From the NCBI GenBank assembly GCA_003563255.1, contig PWSL01000212.1:1-7886 (forward strand): a DNA stretch of 7,886 nucleotides, written 5' to 3'. Made by a program: the position numbers and the translations under genes. Of this stretch, positions 6,491-7,886 are shown in pieces. This DNA is from Desulfonatronospira sp. (GTDB lineage Bacteria; Desulfobacterota; Desulfovibrionia; Desulfovibrionales; Desulfonatronovibrionaceae). The stretch's first letter is position 1. Each line of letters begins with the position of its first letter. A model generated the notes under the pieces. It was not told the origin of the DNA. It did not search any database and was given only the letters and a program-made list of their open reading frames with translations.

Positions 6491-7504
6491 ATGTTCGTGT
6501 TTGGGGATGAATACACTCGCTTAGTTCGCGAGTTTGTTTCTGCGCCAAGGCCGGTGGATGTAGCGGTAGCATTTCTGGGTGCGGACGCCGAACGCCTATT
6601 GAGCAACTCTACGGGTGGACGAGTGATATGCAACTTGGAGAGCGGAGCGACAAATCCGGCAGTTGTCAAGACACTCTTGGAAAACCGATCTTTCGAGGTT
6701 AGAACCCTGTCAAGCCTGCACGCAAAAGTGATCTTGTCAGGGGGGCGTGTCTTGACTGGGTCAGCCAATATTTCTGCTAACGGCCTGGGGCTGGAGAGTG
6801 CGGAAGCCGCTCGCTGGTATGAGGCAGGTATCTTCAGCGAAGATCCCACTGTAGTAGAGACGGCCGGTGCCTGGTTCAGGGACCTTTGGCAAAAAGCGGT
6901 TAGCATCGGGGTTGAGGATCTGCTTGCTGCAGAAATGCGTTGGAAGGCGCGAAGATCTACGAGGCCTTCGGGTGCTAGCCCTAGGTCTGACACAGGTCTG
7001 TTCGCCCATATATTGTCAAACCCTGAGTTCGTGCTAGACCGTCCAATACACCTCGCAGTGTATCGTGAGCATGCGAGCGTTGAGGCTGATAATGCATTTT
7101 TGCGCTGGAAGAAGAGCGAAGGTGTAGCTGAGGATGGAGCGCTGGAATTCTACGAAGGCTGGCCTGAGCTGCCGAACAACGCTTACCTGGTAGATATCCA
7201 TTGTGGGCCAAAGGGTGGGATTAGCTCAGGTGGTTTTTATTGGACGGGTCCTGAAAAAATAACAAAGGAATTCAATTATAGAGGGGCTGGAAAGGGCGAG
7301 CTAAGGATTGTCTTTAAGCAGAGCACCTATGACGGTATGCAGATAAAACGTAAAGAGCTGGATCGATTCCTCGGTTTGGTCGCCCCTGTTGTTCGGGCCA
7401 TGTGCTTCGAAAATTCTGCTGCCGACGAAGAGACGGCTTTTTGTGTCCCGCTAGGGTCTATTATTGCCTCTGTAGAGGGTCATGGAGTCCCTGCTGAAGC
7501 CTAA
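6491..7504 (+). CDS. Phospholipase-D-fold nuclease-like protein with single HKD-type motif
   Basis: The start is taken at ATG 6491 because GGGGAAG at 6479-6485 is a good ribosome binding site five bases upstream. The frame is open from TTG 6407, but those 28 extra residues look untranslated. It gives 337 residues. LHAKVILSGGRVLTGSANISANGLG (76-100) holds H77 and K79 of the HxK element and GSAN at 90-93. The usual Asp five positions after the Lys is Gly84, and E111 follows in YEAGI. A single motif per chain is typical of dimeric PLD-type nucleases such as Nuc and the restriction enzyme BfiI. The C-terminal half (about 165-337) has no family I recognise and may hold target recognition. It lies 173 bases before a DNA methyltransferase gene, so a restriction role is inferred. 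A catalytically altered PLD-like protein is the alternative. Confidence 0.8.
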   Translation: MFVFGDEYTRLVREFVSAPRPVDVAVAFLGADAERLLSNSTGGRVICNLESGATNPAVVKTLLENRSFEVRTLSSLHAKVILSGGRVLTGSANISANGLGLESAEAARWYEAGIFSEDPTVVETAGAWFRDLWQKAVSIGVEDLLAAEMRWKARRSTRPSGASPRSDTGLFAHILSNPEFVLDRPIHLAVYREHASVEADNAFLRWKKSEGVAEDGALEFYEGWPELPNNAYLVDIHCGPKGGISSGGFYWTGPEKITKEFNYRGAGKGELRIVFKQSTYDGMQIKRKELDRFLGLVAPVVRAMCFENSAADEETAFCVPLGSIIASVEGHGVPAEA

Positions 7505-7538
7505 GAGGTGGGGCACGCCTGGGAGGTCGTCCACCATG

Positions 7539-7613
7539 ATCTAACTTGAACCCGACCGTCTTTTCCGCGCCCTTTGGGCGCTCCAAAGCCGTCGGGTTAA
7601 GCCGACGTTATAC
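7539..7613. repeat. attC-like imperfect hairpin
   Basis: TTGAACCCGAC (7546-7556) pairs with GTCGGGTTAA (7591-7600) with one extrahelical G at 7548, between TT and AA. Inside are CTTT/AAAG and a GCGCCC-TTT-GGGCGC stem (7567-7581). Outside are ATCTAAC (7539-7545, fits RYYYAAC) and GTTATAC (7607-7613, one mismatch to GTTRRRY), the latter six bases from the stem. This is the layout of an integron attC site, and it sits 34 bases after a stop codon, as in gene cassettes. Against it: no spacer between the left outer box and the stem, and the extra base is G rather than C on this strand. An intrinsic terminator is less likely, as no T run follows. Confidence 0.4.
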
Positions 7614-7677
7614 AACCAAACATACAGAACTTCATCACGATATACAACCACATCAAATCAAACCAAAGGCACATTCC

Positions 7678-7886
7678 ATGACTTCAAGCAAGAAGGGCGG
7701 GAGGAAGAAGGAGATTGAATCCTACCGGCATGAGGACAAGGAGCGGGTGAATAATCCGCCTGTGGGCCTGGTGACTCCGGATACTGACCAGGACAGCGGC
7801 AAGAAGAGCTATGCTTATGATCCCCATCTGGACCCGCAGCTGGTCTGGGCCGGGAAGGCCGAACATACTTCCTTTGAAGTACCCAC
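7678..7886 (+). CDS. Site-specific DNA methyltransferase, N-terminal fragment (3' partial)
   Basis: The frame from ATG 7678 is open to the end of the window (69 full codons), with AAAGG at 7665-7669 as ribosome binding site. After a basic start (KKGGRKK, 5-11) come RVNNPPVGLVTPDTD (23-37) and YDPHLDPQLVWAGKAEHTSF (48-67). The DPHLDPQLVW(A/K)GK stretch is a signature I know from the N-terminus of large bacterial adenine-specific DNA methyltransferases (type III Mod-like), which usually sit beside a DEAD/DEAH-type helicase-nuclease. The catalytic DPPY-type and FxGxG motifs would lie beyond the window, so activity cannot be confirmed. By inference it protects host DNA from a restriction partner, either the PLD-fold protein upstream or a helicase-nuclease downstream. 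The long hairpin before it suggests separate transcription or a cassette boundary. Confidence 0.75.
   Translation, partial: MTSSKKGGRKKEIESYRHEDKERVNNPPVGLVTPDTDQDSGKKSYAYDPHLDPQLVWAGKAEHTSFEVP

Noticed and set aside
1..7886. CRISPR array, tRNA or rRNA genes
   Set aside because: No regularly spaced repeats and no cloverleaf or rRNA-like sequence were seen in any intergenic region.

Overview
The window reads as part of a bacterial genomic (defence) island. It carries six protein genes of nuclease, toxin-antitoxin or restriction-modification type, all on the + strand, separated by long non-coding stretches with mobile-element-like debris. No ribosomal, metabolic or structural housekeeping gene is visible. 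The G+C content looks moderate, near half, and several starts have purine-rich ribosome binding sites. The gene families are common in mesophilic Proteobacteria and Desulfobacterota. I cannot name the organism, and this lineage guess is weak.

Layout. (1) 1-1758: a 5'-truncated DUF262/GmrSD-like protein with a C-terminal HNH-like motif, probably a modification-dependent or Ssp/BrxU-like restriction nuclease. (2) 1759-2402: no convincing gene. It holds one doubtful 102-codon ORF, four GGACAA repeats and a TTAATTGACA terminus resembling the end of a Tn7/Tn5053- or IS21-type transposon, then a possible promoter. (3) 2403-4493: a tight three-gene unit made of a Panacea/DUF4065-like antitoxin candidate, an overlapping MazF/PemK-like toxin candidate, and a HEPN protein with an RNHLAH (Rx4H) motif. 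(4) 4494-4788: no gene seen; a possible IS relic. (5) 4789-5841: a NucS/DUF91-like PD-(D/E)XK nuclease with an unassigned C-terminal half. (6) 5842-6490: no gene; a compact GCGAAGC hairpin and a likely promoter. (7) 6491-7504: a phospholipase-D-fold protein with a single HKD-type motif that lacks the usual aspartate. (8) 7505-7677: a long imperfect hairpin with one extrahelical base, resembling an integron attC site. (9) 7678 onward: the N-terminus of a site-specific DNA methyltransferase that runs off the window.

How they fit together. The PLD-fold protein and the methyltransferase are the most likely restriction/modification partners, although a 173-base gap with a strong hairpin separates them. 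The three-gene unit is the best candidate for a little-described system: an antitoxin-type domain followed by two different RNase-type folds in one transcript. The DUF262 and DUF91 proteins look like stand-alone defence nucleases. All functional statements are inferences from motifs read by eye; no database search was run.
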